DNA from: Porphyromonas loveana | GTDB taxonomy: Bacteria; Bacteroidota; Bacteroidia; Bacteroidales; Porphyromonadaceae | DNA length: 64,000 bases | Direction of reading: 5' to 3' | Assembly (NCBI RefSeq): GCF_003096695.1 | Contig: NZ_QEKY01000009.1 | Span: 1-64,000, forward strand | Shown here: positions 54,076 to 63,376 of the stretch, piece by piece | How the letters are laid out: each line of letters starts with the position of its first letter | How positions within the stretch are numbered: position 1 is the stretch's first letter | The notes under the pieces: model-generated | Seen by the model: the letters and a program-made list of their open reading frames with translations, nothing else | Databases searched by the model: none | What the model was told of the DNA's origin: nothing | Position numbers and translations under genes: made by a program

Positions 54076-54405
54076 AACGCCCTCCCCCTCCATACCTTAC
54101 GCCTAATGTGCAGGTATGGCCGATAGGATTGCAGTCTATGGCAGAGCGCTATCGGGAACGAAAGACGAGCAGCAGCAACGACGAGAGAAAGTATGAGATC
54201 GCCCCTACGAAGTCTTGCACCACACAGCACGACAGGCCGTCGGCAATACCCGCTCGGCATCGCATCGCTACGGACGTAAGCACTAAAGATAGGAAGAGCC
54301 GCATCAGCGTGCCGAAACTTGACGCGCACAGAGCAAACAATCTGACCCTAAAAAGAATTAATAAGAAACAAGCACAGTATCTAATCAAAAAGTAAGAAAA
54401 GAACA

Positions 54406-56685
54406 ATGAAACTGAAATTATTCTTGGCAAGCGTCCTTACCTTTGTCGGTATGACAGTACAAGGACAAACACCCGTCGGTGACTGGAAAGGTACCCTCGA
54501 CATTCCCCAGGCCAACCTGAAGTTGGAGCTTATCTTCCACATCACAGGCGAAGACAACAACCTCAAAACTACGATGGACGTGCCCATGCAGGGCGCAACG
54601 GATGTGCCCGTGGAGAAGACCACGTTCGAGGACGGGCGACTTTCGCTCAGCGTTGCAGCTATCCAATTCTCCTACAGCGGTACGCTTGCAGGCGATAGCA
54701 TAGTGGGCGAAGTGGAGCAGATGGGACTTAAGCTACCGCTCACGCTACGTCGCTTCAGCGCCTCACTACCGGGCAATACTGCGCTGCCCAGCACCCCAGA
54801 GGAGCTACGCGCTCTGGAAGCATGGGACAAAGGCACGTATAAGTACAAGGTAGAAGACTATTTTGCCAAGCCCAAGGCATCGAGCTTCCAACTGAGCCCG
54901 AACGGACGCTATCTCTCCTACAAAGAAAAGGACGAAGCAGGCAAACAGCATGTCTATGTGAAGGAACTGAGCACCGGCGTCGTGCGACGCGCCATCGAGG
55001 AGAAAGAAGAGCTTATCAAGGGATATGGATGGATCAATGATGAGCGTCTTTTCTACTCCATGGACCGCGGAGGCAACGAGAACTACCACATATACGTGGC
55101 CAATATCGACGGAAGTAACAGCCGCGACCTCACACCCTTCGACGGCGTGCGCGCCTCCATCGACAGAATCCTGAAGGACCAAAAGGACATCATGATTATC
55201 TCGATGAACAAGAACAATCCGCAAATCTTCGAGCCGTATCGCCTCAACGTGGTGACGGGCGAGCTGACACTCCTCTATGAGAATAAGGATGCAGCCAATC
55301 CGATACAGGAATATGAGTTCGACAAGGATGGCGAGCTGCGTGGCTATTCACGCCTGGTGAACGGCGTGGAGTCAGAACTCTATTATAAAGACCGCTCAAC
55401 GGGGCTATTTAGCCTCGTTCGCAAGATGCGCTGGGACGACACATTCTCTCTCCTCTCATTCAACTATGCTTCCGCCAACAAGGACGAAGCCTATGTCCTC
55501 ACCAATATCGACAGTGACAAGACGCGCATTGTCCTCTACGACTTTGCCAAGAACCAAATCGTGCGCGAAGTTTTCGCCCACGACGATTACGACGTGAGCA
55601 GTCTGCACCTTTCTCGCAAGCGCAACTACGAATTGGACTACGTAGCCTACGAAGGTGATAAGTCCGTCCTCGTGCCGCTGAGTGCGACCTTCAAGGATTT
55701 GCACGAGCGGATGCAGAAGGAGTTCCCGGGCAAAGAAGTTGCCGTGGTGGACTATGACGACAACGAAACGACCTTCTTAATAATCGTGCACAGCGACCGT
55801 ATCGTAGGTACTTACTATCAATATGATGCCGGCACGAAGAAGTTCTCCCTTCTCTATGACCTCATGCCGCAGTTGCACGAAGAGGACATGGCCGAAATGC
55901 GCCCGATTACATTCCGCAGCCGCGACGGCCTCACCATCCACGGATACATTACCCTCCCCAAGGCTGCACTCAACGGAGAGAAAGTGCCACTCATCGTCAA
56001 TCCGCACGGAGGTCCCCAAGGTATTCGCGATTCATGGGGATTCAATCCTGAGACACAGCTCTTCGCCAGCAGAGGTTACGCTACCCTGCAAGTCAACTTC
56101 CGCATCTCCGGCGGATACGGGAAGGAATTCCTCCGCGCCGGATTCAAGCAGATCGGTCGCAAGGCGATGGACGACGTGGAAGACGGTGTGCGCTACGCCA
56201 TCAGTCAGGGATGGGTGGACTCTGACCGCATCGCCATCTATGGAGCGAGCCACGGCGGATATGCCACGCTCATGGGGCTGGTGAAAACGCCCGATCTCTA
56301 TGCTTGCGGTGTTGATTACGTGGGCGTATCCAATATCTATACGTTCTTCGATTCGTTCCCCGAGTATTGGAAGCCCTATAAGGAACTGGTGAAAGAAATC
56401 TGGTACGATCTCGACAACCCCGAGGAAGCAGCCATTGCAAAGGAGGTTTCTCCCGTGTTCCAGATCGACAAGATCAAAAAACCGTTGTTCGTCGTTCAGG
56501 GCGCCAACGACCCGCGCGTAAACATCAACGAGTCGGATCAGATCGTGACTGCTCTCCGTACTCGCGGATTTGAAGTGCCTTATATGGTGAAGTACAATGA
56601 AGGTCACGGTTTCCATCGCGAGGAGAACTCGATGGAGCTGTATCGTGCCATGCTCGGATTCTTCGCCAAGCATCTCAAGCACTAA
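54406..56685 (+). CDS. S9 family peptidase (acylpeptidyl/prolyl oligopeptidase type) with N-terminal extra domain
   Basis: A 759-residue exported serine peptidase. A signal peptide (about 1-20) is followed by a lipocalin-like domain (about 24-120, GDWKGTLDIPQANLKLELI) not present in standard S9 enzymes, a beta-propeller (about 140-480), and an alpha/beta-hydrolase domain with catalytic Ser615 (GASHGGY), Asp702 (GANDPRVN) and His734 (EGHGFH). The architecture fits acylpeptidyl oligopeptidase of P. gingivalis, which releases N-acyl di/tripeptides for this asaccharolytic species. The gene identity is from memory. The next gene is converging with a terminator at 56711-56740. Confidence 0.93.
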   Translation: MKLKLFLASVLTFVGMTVQGQTPVGDWKGTLDIPQANLKLELIFHITGEDNNLKTTMDVPMQGATDVPVEKTTFEDGRLSLSVAAIQFSYSGTLAGDSIVGEVEQMGLKLPLTLRRFSASLPGNTALPSTPEELRALEAWDKGTYKYKVEDYFAKPKASSFQLSPNGRYLSYKEKDEAGKQHVYVKELSTGVVRRAIEEKEELIKGYGWINDERLFYSMDRGGNENYHIYVANIDGSNSRDLTPFDGVRASIDRILKDQKDIMIISMNKNNPQIFEPYRLNVVTGELTLLYENKDAANPIQEYEFDKDGELRGYSRLVNGVESELYYKDRSTGLFSLVRKMRWDDTFSLLSFNYASANKDEAYVLTNIDSDKTRIVLYDFAKNQIVREVFAHDDYDVSSLHLSRKRNYELDYVAYEGDKSVLVPLSATFKDLHERMQKEFPGKEVAVVDYDDNETTFLIIVHSDRIVGTYYQYDAGTKKFSLLYDLMPQLHEEDMAEMRPITFRSRDGLTIHGYITLPKAALNGEKVPLIVNPHGGPQGIRDSWGFNPETQLFASRGYATLQVNFRISGGYGKEFLRAGFKQIGRKAMDDVEDGVRYAISQGWVDSDRIAIYGASHGGYATLMGLVKTPDLYACGVDYVGVSNIYTFFDSFPEYWKPYKELVKEIWYDLDNPEEAAIAKEVSPVFQIDKIKKPLFVVQGANDPRVNINESDQIVTALRTRGFEVPYMVKYNEGHGFHREENSMELYRAMLGFFAKHLKH

Positions 56686-56710
56686 TCTACCGAAGCGACG
56701 ACACATAAAA

Positions 56711-56740
56711 AGGGGCTATGGCATTATTGCCATAGCCCCT
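56711..56740. terminator. Bidirectional terminator between S9 peptidase and YihY genes
   Basis: A 13-bp perfect stem (AGGGGCTATGGCA) with a four-base loop and A-rich upstream flank lies between the converging genes. Confidence 0.85.
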
Positions 56741-56774
56741 ACTGTATTTGCCATCTCTGCAAGCCGAAATCTGT

Positions 56775-58163
56775 TTACAAATCCCGTAGCAACGTATCTG
56801 CCGGTGGCAGGAAATGGCCGCTGCGCGTTGCTTCCGTCAGTTTCCATTGGGAGAAGAATTGCGCTGCCCGATCGACCTTGAACGACTCGCTGCCGCACCG
56901 GTCAATCTTGTCCAATACCAAGCCTACGGTCAATTTGTCGGGATCCATCGCCGGACTGAAGTACTCGATCTTTGTATCCGGAGCATAATTTACCTCCATC
57001 ACCACGCCCACGCTCTGAAGCCGGTGGACGGCATCGGCGACGAGGCGTATCGGGGCTTTGCTCTCCATCGCCAAAGAGTCGATGGTGCGCGGCTTACGTT
57101 CGTCGGACACAAACCGCTTGACAATGAGGGAAGCCACCACTATGGTAATAAAGTCCATATAGCGGCGCGATACTTTGGAGGTGTCTTTCTCGAAAGCAAA
57201 CTTGCGGACGTTCTGGATCGAGAAGCTCAGCTGCGCCCCGAAGAGAATGATCGTCCACGAGAGCTGGATCCACAGCAACAACAACGGCACTACAGCAAAA
57301 CTACCATAGATGGCGTTATACTTGGATATCCAAAGGATTCCACTCATATAGAGCGCTTGGAAAATCTGGAAGACGATACCCGAGAGCGTGCCCGCTATGA
57401 ACGCCGGCAGGAAGTGCACCCGCACGGTCGGCAGCGCCATATACATACCCGTAAACAGCAAGACGATCGTGACATACGGTACCAGATTGAGGATCAGACT
57501 CAGGATGGGACCGAAGAAGATGTATTCGCTGAAGTAAGTTCCCTGCACGGTGGTCATCATCAACGTCAGACCACTCGATGCTATCATGAAAACAGGCATC
57601 AGAAAGAAAGCCCCCGTATAATCGATGATCCTGCGCTTCCAAGGGCGCCTCTTCTGCGTCTGCCAGATGCTCACGAAAGTATCTTCTACATCAGCGATCA
57701 GGGCGAAGACAGTATACAGCAACACAATAAGTCCGACACCAACAAAAAGACCTCCCTGCACCTGCATGAGATAGTTCTCCACATAGCCGAAGGCTTGATC
57801 GAACTCCGCCTGATGGCTCGGCAGGTATTCCTTGAGCCAGTCACGCACATACTGCTGCAATCCGAATCCTTTGGCGATACCGATCAGTACAGCCAACATC
57901 GGCACGATCGAAATAACCGTGCGGTAAGTCAGTGCGGAGGCTTTCGTCGCCAGATCATTCTGGTCGAAATAACGAACGGACAGAAAAACCGACTTCATGG
58001 CATTGATCGTCACCCACCGGGGACCCGATACATCTTCGTCCGTGAGGCGCCACATATCGTTTGTGACGAAACGAATCATCCGATGGACCTTGATGCTCCA
58101 CACCTGCCAGAAACCTCTGTCGTTGTTCCTCTTCTTCCCGTTCTTGTCGATGCTTTCTTTCAT
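56775..58163 (-). CDS. YihY/BrkB family membrane protein
   Basis: A 462-residue protein from the ATG at 58163. It has six membrane helices in the N-terminal two-thirds (SALTYRTVISIVPMLAVLIG, LLLLWIQLSWTIILFGAQL) with the typical family start DLATKASALTYRT, and a cytoplasmic C-terminus with a winged-helix-like end. Formerly annotated ribonuclease BN; a role in transport is more likely. The start at 58235 would read through the rnpB terminator and is rejected. Confidence 0.92.
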   Translation of the reverse strand: MKESIDKNGKKRNNDRGFWQVWSIKVHRMIRFVTNDMWRLTDEDVSGPRWVTINAMKSVFLSVRYFDQNDLATKASALTYRTVISIVPMLAVLIGIAKGFGLQQYVRDWLKEYLPSHQAEFDQAFGYVENYLMQVQGGLFVGVGLIVLLYTVFALIADVEDTFVSIWQTQKRRPWKRRIIDYTGAFFLMPVFMIASSGLTLMMTTVQGTYFSEYIFFGPILSLILNLVPYVTIVLLFTGMYMALPTVRVHFLPAFIAGTLSGIVFQIFQALYMSGILWISKYNAIYGSFAVVPLLLLWIQLSWTIILFGAQLSFSIQNVRKFAFEKDTSKVSRRYMDFITIVVASLIVKRFVSDERKPRTIDSLAMESKAPIRLVADAVHRLQSVGVVMEVNYAPDTKIEYFSPAMDPDKLTVGLVLDKIDRCGSESFKVDRAAQFFSQWKLTEATRSGHFLPPADTLLRDL

Positions 58164-58193
58164 AAACGATCGCTTTATTGCGTTAGGGGATGT

Positions 58194-58228
58194 AAAAAAA
58201 AGCTGCCCGCGGATTTCCCACAGAGCAG
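58194..58228 (-). terminator. Terminator of RNase P RNA
   Basis: On the minus strand, a GCTGC/GCAGC-closed hairpin with partly mismatched interior is followed by eight T residues. Confidence 0.7.
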
Positions 58229-58241
58229 CAAACAAAAGAAA

Positions 58242-58622
58242 AGCAGCAGATCTATAAGCCGGGTTCTGTACTCACCTCCACACGTGGACGGAGCGTCTGT
58301 CATTTATCTTGGCTGTGCGTCACCGCAAAAGCTCCAGCGATCTACCCCCCGGCATCGGGCGAGCCACCCTACTGCGCCGGTGTACATGATCTTACAACCC
58401 GTCAGTCGTACGGCATGCAACGTCACCGTTGCATCCGGTAGTCTCTTACGCTACCTTCTCACCCTTACCCCCGTCCGCAGCCGAAGCGCGGTCAGCGGCG
58501 GTTATTTTCTTCTACGTATCTCTACCCTCGCGGATAGCTTCCCGTTAGGAAGGACGGTGCTCTGCGTTGCCCGGACGTTCCTCCCGCTCCTCGCAGAGCG
58601 AGCGACAGACCGATCTGCTGCT
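58242..58622 (-). ncRNA. rnpB: RNase P RNA, bacterial type A
   Basis: 381 bases on the minus strand that process tRNA 5' ends. The P1 helix is an exact 11-bp pairing of AGCAGCAGATC (5', 58622-58612) with GATCTGCTGCT (3', 58252-58242). Conserved sequences GAGGAACGTCCGGGC (CR I), GGTAAGGGTGAGAAGG, GTAAGAGACTACCGG, and the 3' ACAGAACCCGGCTTA are all present. It lies between a YihY gene and the Mrp-like ATPase gene; a terminator follows at 58194-58228. Confidence 0.97.
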
Positions 58623-58654
58623 TGTTCCCTTTTGCTTCTCCTTATTTCTTTCTA

Positions 58655-59773
58655 TTAGCGATGATTCACCTCGACAACCTTCGTGGGGTCGAGATGCTCG
58701 TTGCGATAGTCCACCTGCTCGATGACCCGAGCGGCCAGTTCGCGGAAAGCGATGCCCGTCATCGAATCTTCACGCACGGCGGACGGGATACCTTCGTCTC
58801 CGCTCTCGCAAATACTCTGTACCAATGGAATCTGACCCAACAAAGGAATATGGAGCTCCTCTGCCAGATTCTTGCCTCCATCACGTCCAAAGATATAGTA
58901 TTTATTCTGAGGAAGTTCTGCCGGCGTAAACCAAGACATGTTCTCCACCAAGCCGAGGATGGGTACATTGATCTTGTCTCCCACGAACATGCTGATACCC
59001 TTACGTGCATCGGCCAACGCCACTTCCTGCGGTGTCGTTACGACTACAGCACCCGTAATGGCCAACGTCTGCACCAATGTCAAATGAATATCGCTCGTTC
59101 CCGGTGGCATATCGATGAGGAAATAATCCAGCTCGCCCCAATGGGCATCGCGGATCAGCTGCGTCAGCGCATTCCCCGCCATGCTTCCGCGCCAGAGGAC
59201 TGCGTCGTTAGGGTCCACAAAGAAACCGATGGAGAGAATCTTCACCCCCATCACCTCCTCCGGAACGATGAGCTCGCGCCCGTCGATCTCTTCCAACACC
59301 GGACGCGCCTCTTCGCAATGGAACATCTTGGGCATGGACGGACCGAATATATCCGCATCCAACAAGCCCACGCGATAGCCGGCCTTCGCCAACGACACGG
59401 CCAGATTGGCAGTCACCGTACTCTTACCTACGCCTCCCTTACCGGAGAAGACGGCGATGATGTTCTTCACACCGGGTAGGAGTTTGGCCGGAGCAGCAGG
59501 TATCGCCTGCTTGCTCTTGACCGAGATATTACCCTTGATATCCACATCCTCACTGATGTAGGTGAGGATGGCCGACTCGGCCGCCTTGACCACCGATTTG
59601 ATAAAGGGGTCGTTTGCTTTATCGAATATCAGGGAGAATGACACCTTGTTGCCGTCTATCCTGATGTCGTCCTCCACCATTCCGGCGGAGACCAAGTCTT
59701 TACCTGTACCGGGATAGCGCACCTTGCTCAGGACGTCGAGGATGAGCTTCGGGTATAATGTTACGTATGCCAT
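58655..59773 (-). CDS. mrp: Mrp/ApbC-type P-loop ATPase lacking the CxxC motif
   Basis: A 372-residue protein. The N-terminal MIP18/DUF59 domain is at about 8-85, followed by an ATPase with deviant Walker A GKGGVGKST (111-119) and GDMPPGTSD-like switch (DMPPGTSDIH, 221-230). Mrp/ApbC proteins carry [4Fe-4S] clusters on a CxxC motif located after ENM; here that segment reads ENMSWFTPAELPQNKYYIFG (277-296) with no Cys. Bacteroidetes homologues seem to share this change (memory). A role in iron-sulfur cluster transfer is therefore uncertain. It is followed downstream by rnpB and preceded by trmB. Confidence 0.92.
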   Translation of the reverse strand: MAYVTLYPKLILDVLSKVRYPGTGKDLVSAGMVEDDIRIDGNKVSFSLIFDKANDPFIKSVVKAAESAILTYISEDVDIKGNISVKSKQAIPAAPAKLLPGVKNIIAVFSGKGGVGKSTVTANLAVSLAKAGYRVGLLDADIFGPSMPKMFHCEEARPVLEEIDGRELIVPEEVMGVKILSIGFFVDPNDAVLWRGSMAGNALTQLIRDAHWGELDYFLIDMPPGTSDIHLTLVQTLAITGAVVVTTPQEVALADARKGISMFVGDKINVPILGLVENMSWFTPAELPQNKYYIFGRDGGKNLAEELHIPLLGQIPLVQSICESGDEGIPSAVREDSMTGIAFRELAARVIEQVDYRNEHLDPTKVVEVNHR

Positions 59774-59785
59774 GATGATTGTTTT

Positions 59786-60550
59786 TTATTCGGATGGGGC
59801 GGCTCCGCTGTGTCGGGACCGATTGTAGCTGCGATAGCTGTCCGGCTCGATCTCAATATCCGGCTCTTGGTAGCCTCCCTGCGGTTCGCAAGGATCGAAG
59901 CTGATGTACTTGATCGTCAGCCCCCGCTCCAACCATTGTTGTTCGTAATAGGTTTTGATACCGAGTATTTCGTTCTCTACCCCATTGCCATAGAGGTCAG
60001 CGGTTATCTCATGCACGGGAAGTGCATTCAGCTCCACCAAGGCTTTTGTATAGGTGTAGAGGAATGGGCTGTCTGTTTTGAGATGGATGCGCCCGCCCGG
60101 GCTGAGCACGCGGTTGTACAATGAGAGAAAGCGCGAACCCGTCAGGCGTTTGCTCACCTTCTTCATCTGCGGATCGGGAAAAGTGATCCAGATCTCGGCC
60201 ACCTCTCCCTCGCTGAAGAAACGATCCAGCAGCTCAATGTCGGTACGCAAGAAAGCTACATTGCTCATGCCTGTCTCGTGCGACTCCTTGGCACCTGCCC
60301 ACATGCGGGCTCCTTTGATGTCGATGCCGATGAAGTTCTTCTCCGGAAAGCGCTTGCCCAACCCCACCGTGTATTCTCCCCTGCCGCAACCTAATTCGAT
60401 CACGATCGGCCGATCGTTGCGGAAGAAGTCCGCATGCCAGCGCCCCCGCAAAGGGAAGCCTCCGGCCGATTGTAAGACGGCAAAAGGATATTGGAAGACG
60501 TGTGGCAACGTCTCCATCTCGGCAAACTTCGCCAACTTATTCTTGCCCAT
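59786..60550 (-). CDS. trmB: tRNA (guanine-N7-)-methyltransferase
   Basis: A 254-residue SAM-dependent enzyme making m7G46 in tRNA variable loops. It has SAM-binding [28 protein letters not shown], and the tRNA-binding signature [24 protein letters not shown]. The C-terminal tail has a Pro/Arg/Ser-rich end ([19 protein letters not shown]). It lies 12 bases upstream of mrp and 9 downstream of the small acidic protein gene. Confidence 0.97.
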   Translation of the reverse strand: MGKNKLAKFAEMETLPHVFQYPFAVLQSAGGFPLRGRWHADFFRNDRPIVIELGCGRGEYTVGLGKRFPEKNFIGIDIKGARMWAGAKESHETGMSNVAFLRTDIELLDRFFSEGEVAEIWITFPDPQMKKVSKRLTGSRFLSLYNRVLSPGGRIHLKTDSPFLYTYTKALVELNALPVHEITADLYGNGVENEILGIKTYYEQQWLERGLTIKYISFDPCEPQGGYQEPDIEIEPDSYRSYNRSRHSGAAPSE

Positions 60551-60559
60551 GCTGCAGGA

Positions 60560-60886
60560 TCAGTCCTCGAAGAGATTGATGCTCTCGCAGTATTCCAGCT
60601 CGCCTTGTACGACAAAGCGGATTTCCTCCGGAGTGAAGAGTCCCACCTCATCTCGCTTGGCATTTTGGACTACATATTCCACCAACTCGTCTTCGTCCAC
60701 TTCTACCACCTCATCGCTGTCCTCGGCCATGTCCATATAGCCGCGACTTTCGTAGAAGTCATAGATCAGATCGACGATATAGACGATGTCGTCATCGCTC
60801 AACTTCTCTTTCAATTCCTGCGGAATGTAGTTGCGCACATATGCTACCGAAGCAGCGTCGTCGTATAGTTGGATATCTTCTTGCAT
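60560..60886 (-). CDS. Small acidic hypothetical protein
   Basis: A 108-residue cytoplasmic, acidic, helical protein (DDDIVYIVDLIYDFYESRGYM, EDSDEVVEVDEDELVEYVV, GELEYCESINLFED). No family is named. The ATG at 60886 is chosen because the in-frame upstream extension to 60946 lies in MITE-like sequence. It is in the same operon as trmB and mrp, with short spacing. Confidence 0.75.
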   Translation of the reverse strand: MQEDIQLYDDAASVAYVRNYIPQELKEKLSDDDIVYIVDLIYDFYESRGYMDMAEDSDEVVEVDEDELVEYVVQNAKRDEVGLFTPEEIRFVVQGELEYCESINLFED

Positions 60887-60956
60887 TGTTTTTTCATTTT
60901 TGTATGGTTGCGTTAGAAAGGGCGAACTACAACTTTGTTTTTTCATCCTTTTCTAA

Positions 60957-61086
60957 TAGCTGTGTCAGAAAGGGATACAGTCTGGGCGCTGAGAGCGAGG
61001 GGGAGGGAGTATACTAAAGTATATGACCGAACCCGAATCTCGATAGCAACGCAACAGTTCGCCCTTTATGCTTTATGACACAACTA
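60957..61086 (-). mobile_element. MITE-like dispersed repeat, copy D
   Basis: 130 bases with TAGCTGTGTCA and TGACACAACTA ends (10 of 11 paired). Read on the minus strand it is collinear with copies B and C through ATCGAGATTCGGGTTCGGTC, ATATAC and CTCAGCGCC to CCCTTTCTGACACA. It lies right after proS, and related sequence (GCCCTTTCTAACGCAACC) continues to 60906 just before the acidic protein gene. Confidence 0.8.
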
Positions 61087-61088
61087 AC

Positions 61089-62570
61089 TTAATAGGCTCG
61101 CGCGAACAACACCCTTTGTACCGACGGCTTGCCCGTCACCATACAAACGCCGGGAGTCGTATCACCTGCGAGAGGAATGCAGCGGATGGTCGCCTTGGTT
61201 TCAGCTTTGATTCGCTCCTCGGTTTCGGGCGTTCCGTCCCAGTGAGCCAGAATGAATCCACCCTCCTCTATCTTCTCCTTGAATTCTTCGTACGTGTCCA
61301 CCGTGATCGTATGCTCTTGACGATAATTCAGCGCCTTCCGGAAGATATTTTTCTGGATGTCGTCCAACAGATCGGCCACCGTATTCTCTATATTGTCAAG
61401 AGAGAGGGTCTCCTTCGTCAGTGTATCGCGACGAGCCACCTCGACGGTATTGTTCTCCAGATCACGAGCACCCATGGCCAAACGTACAGGTACGCCCTTG
61501 AGTTCGTACTCGGCAAACTTCCATCCCGGCTTCTTGTTGTCGCTATTGTCGTACTTGACCGAAATGCCCTTGGCGCGAAGTGCGGCGATGATCTGCTGAG
61601 CCTTCTCGTCGATCTGAGCCAACTGCTCTTCGTTTCGATAGATCGGTACAATTACCACTTGGAAAGGAGCCAACTTCGGAGGCAGCACCAATCCATTATC
61701 GTCTGAGTGTGTCATGATGAGAGCACCCATCAGACGAGTAGAAACGCCCCACGATGTCGCCCACACGTAGTCACGATTGCCGTCCTTGTCGGCAAAGGTC
61801 ACGTTGAAAGCCTTGGCGAAGTTCTGTCCGAGGAAGTGCGACGTACCGCTCTGCAGCGCCTTGCCGTCCTGCATCAGCGCTTCGATGGTATAGGTGTCCA
61901 CAGCTCCGGCAAATCGCTCATTGGCAGACTTCACCCCGCGCACCACAGGCATGGCCATATATTCCTCCGCAAAGGTGGCATATACGTCCAGCATGCGACG
62001 AGCTTCCTCTTCGGCCTCGTCCTTGGTGGCATGCGCAGTATGACCTTCCTGCCAGAGAAATTCGGCCGTACGCAGGAATAGACGCGTGCGCATCTCCCAG
62101 CGCACCACATTGGCCCATTGATTACAGAGGATGGGGAGGTCGCGGTGGCTTTGGATCCAGTTCTTATAAGTATTCCAGATGATCGTCTCCGACGTCGGTC
62201 GCACGATCAGTTCTTCTTCGAGCTTGGCCTGCGGATCCACGACCACCCCGTCGCCGTCAGGATTAGCTTTGAGACGATAGTGCGTCACGACGGCACATTC
62301 TTTTGCGAAGCCCTCCACGTGGTCAGCTTCGCGACTGAGAAAACTCTTAGGGATAAAAAGCGGGAAGTATGCATTCATGTGACCGGTTTCCTTGAACATA
62401 TCGTCCAACTGTCGTTGCATCTTCTCCCATATTGCATAGCCATAGGGCTTGATAACCATACAGCCGCGCACAGCGGAATTCTCAGCCAAGTCGGCTTTGA
62501 TCACCAAGTCTTGATACCACTGCGTATAGCTTTCGCTACGCGGTGTCAGCTCTTTCAGTTCTTTTGCCAT
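61089..62570 (-). CDS. proS: Prolyl-tRNA synthetase (eukaryote/archaeal-type)
   Basis: A 493-residue class II synthetase of the short type 3 form without the editing INS domain. Motif 1 [17 protein letters not shown], motif 2 [26 protein letters not shown] and motif 3 [19 protein letters not shown]-region are present. The C-terminal zinc-binding-like domain ends in ARAY, as archaeal-type enzymes end in Tyr. A -7 box TACCTTTG on the minus strand (62621-62628) lies upstream. Confidence 0.98.
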   Translation of the reverse strand: MAKELKELTPRSESYTQWYQDLVIKADLAENSAVRGCMVIKPYGYAIWEKMQRQLDDMFKETGHMNAYFPLFIPKSFLSREADHVEGFAKECAVVTHYRLKANPDGDGVVVDPQAKLEEELIVRPTSETIIWNTYKNWIQSHRDLPILCNQWANVVRWEMRTRLFLRTAEFLWQEGHTAHATKDEAEEEARRMLDVYATFAEEYMAMPVVRGVKSANERFAGAVDTYTIEALMQDGKALQSGTSHFLGQNFAKAFNVTFADKDGNRDYVWATSWGVSTRLMGALIMTHSDDNGLVLPPKLAPFQVVIVPIYRNEEQLAQIDEKAQQIIAALRAKGISVKYDNSDNKKPGWKFAEYELKGVPVRLAMGARDLENNTVEVARRDTLTKETLSLDNIENTVADLLDDIQKNIFRKALNYRQEHTITVDTYEEFKEKIEEGGFILAHWDGTPETEERIKAETKATIRCIPLAGDTTPGVCMVTGKPSVQRVLFARAY

Positions 62571-62628
62571 TTGATGATTATAGTGTGTCTTAGTCCTTAT
62601 TCCGGAATGTTACAATGTCGCAAAGGTA

Positions 62629-63020
62629 GTAATAACGCGCCAAAAACCCCTTGCAAAAGCTGCGGATGCCAGGGCTCACTTGAAATTTTATAGATAGTCC
62701 ATATTGATAATGTCGGTAGGCTGTTTCGTGGCATTGATCTTTTCTATAGCAGCGAGTATAAACTTCCCATAAACTATACAACAAAAAAGAGCTAGATTTG
62801 AGCATTGAGGTATCAATCATTGTCACATTCAGAGGGAAAGAAATATGGTATAGTAATAGCGGCATAAGAAGAACCAATCACTATGTAAAGAAAAAGAAAA
62901 TGAAATGAGCTCACTGAATTATCGGCAAGTTGTCAAAGCTTAACATAGGGCTCAAAAACGAGTTTTCGAAACCTCAAGTGTAAACAATGAGTCTATCCAG
63001 TCTCCGGCAGATGAAAAACT
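62629..63020. other. Intergenic region upstream of proS and array 3
   Basis: About 390 bases with no gene of recognisable family. The only ORFs lack start context and similarity. Confidence 0.4.
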
Positions 63021-63225
63021 CTCGACAAAGAGTCAAAAAATCGTTTTTTCAGTCGTCACGCGTCGACAAAGAGCCGAAAAATGATTTTTTGTGCAAAAAA
63101 TCGTCGACAAAGAGCCGAAAAATCGTTTTTTGAGTCTTTGTCGTCGGTTTTTTGGTTGAAAAACGATTTTTCTGCGTTTTGTTCGCAGTTTTTCAACAGA
63201 AAAATGCTTTTTCTGCTCTTTGTTC
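63021..63225. repeat. 41-bp tandem repeat array 3 (five copies)
   Basis: Units start at 63021, 63062, 63103, 63142 and 63183, a period of 41 with one 39-base step. They carry TCGACAAAGAG, GAAAAATGATTTTT or GAAAAATCGTTTTTT cores. Unit orientation switches near 63140, so the last two match array 1 in sense. The array lies about 150 bases upstream of guaB. Confidence 0.85.
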
Positions 63226-63328
63226 ATCAACGGCGCTGTTTCCAACCCTTTTCGAGGCTTTCGGCCATAGACGACAAGCAGAAAATGTGCACAGCAAGCA
63301 AAAGATTGGCTATTTGGGAAAAACGAAC

Positions 63329-63336
63329 TAAATTTG
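63329..63336 (+). promoter_or_regulatory. -7 box of guaB
   Basis: TAAATTTG fits TAnnTTTG. TTGG at 63306-63309 is at 19-base spacing as a weak -33 element. The start codon is 40 bases downstream. Confidence 0.5.
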
Positions 63337-63376
63337 GCCGGAAATTTCAGAGTTTCAATACAAACACTACTCAGAC

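Noticed and set aside
58164-58235. Upstream extension of the YihY protein
   Set aside because: It runs through the terminator hairpin and T-run of rnpB and adds no conserved residues.
56814-58658. 614-codon ORF on the plus strand
   Set aside because: Antisense to the YihY gene and running through RNase P RNA and its terminator. A shadow produced by codon bias of the real genes.
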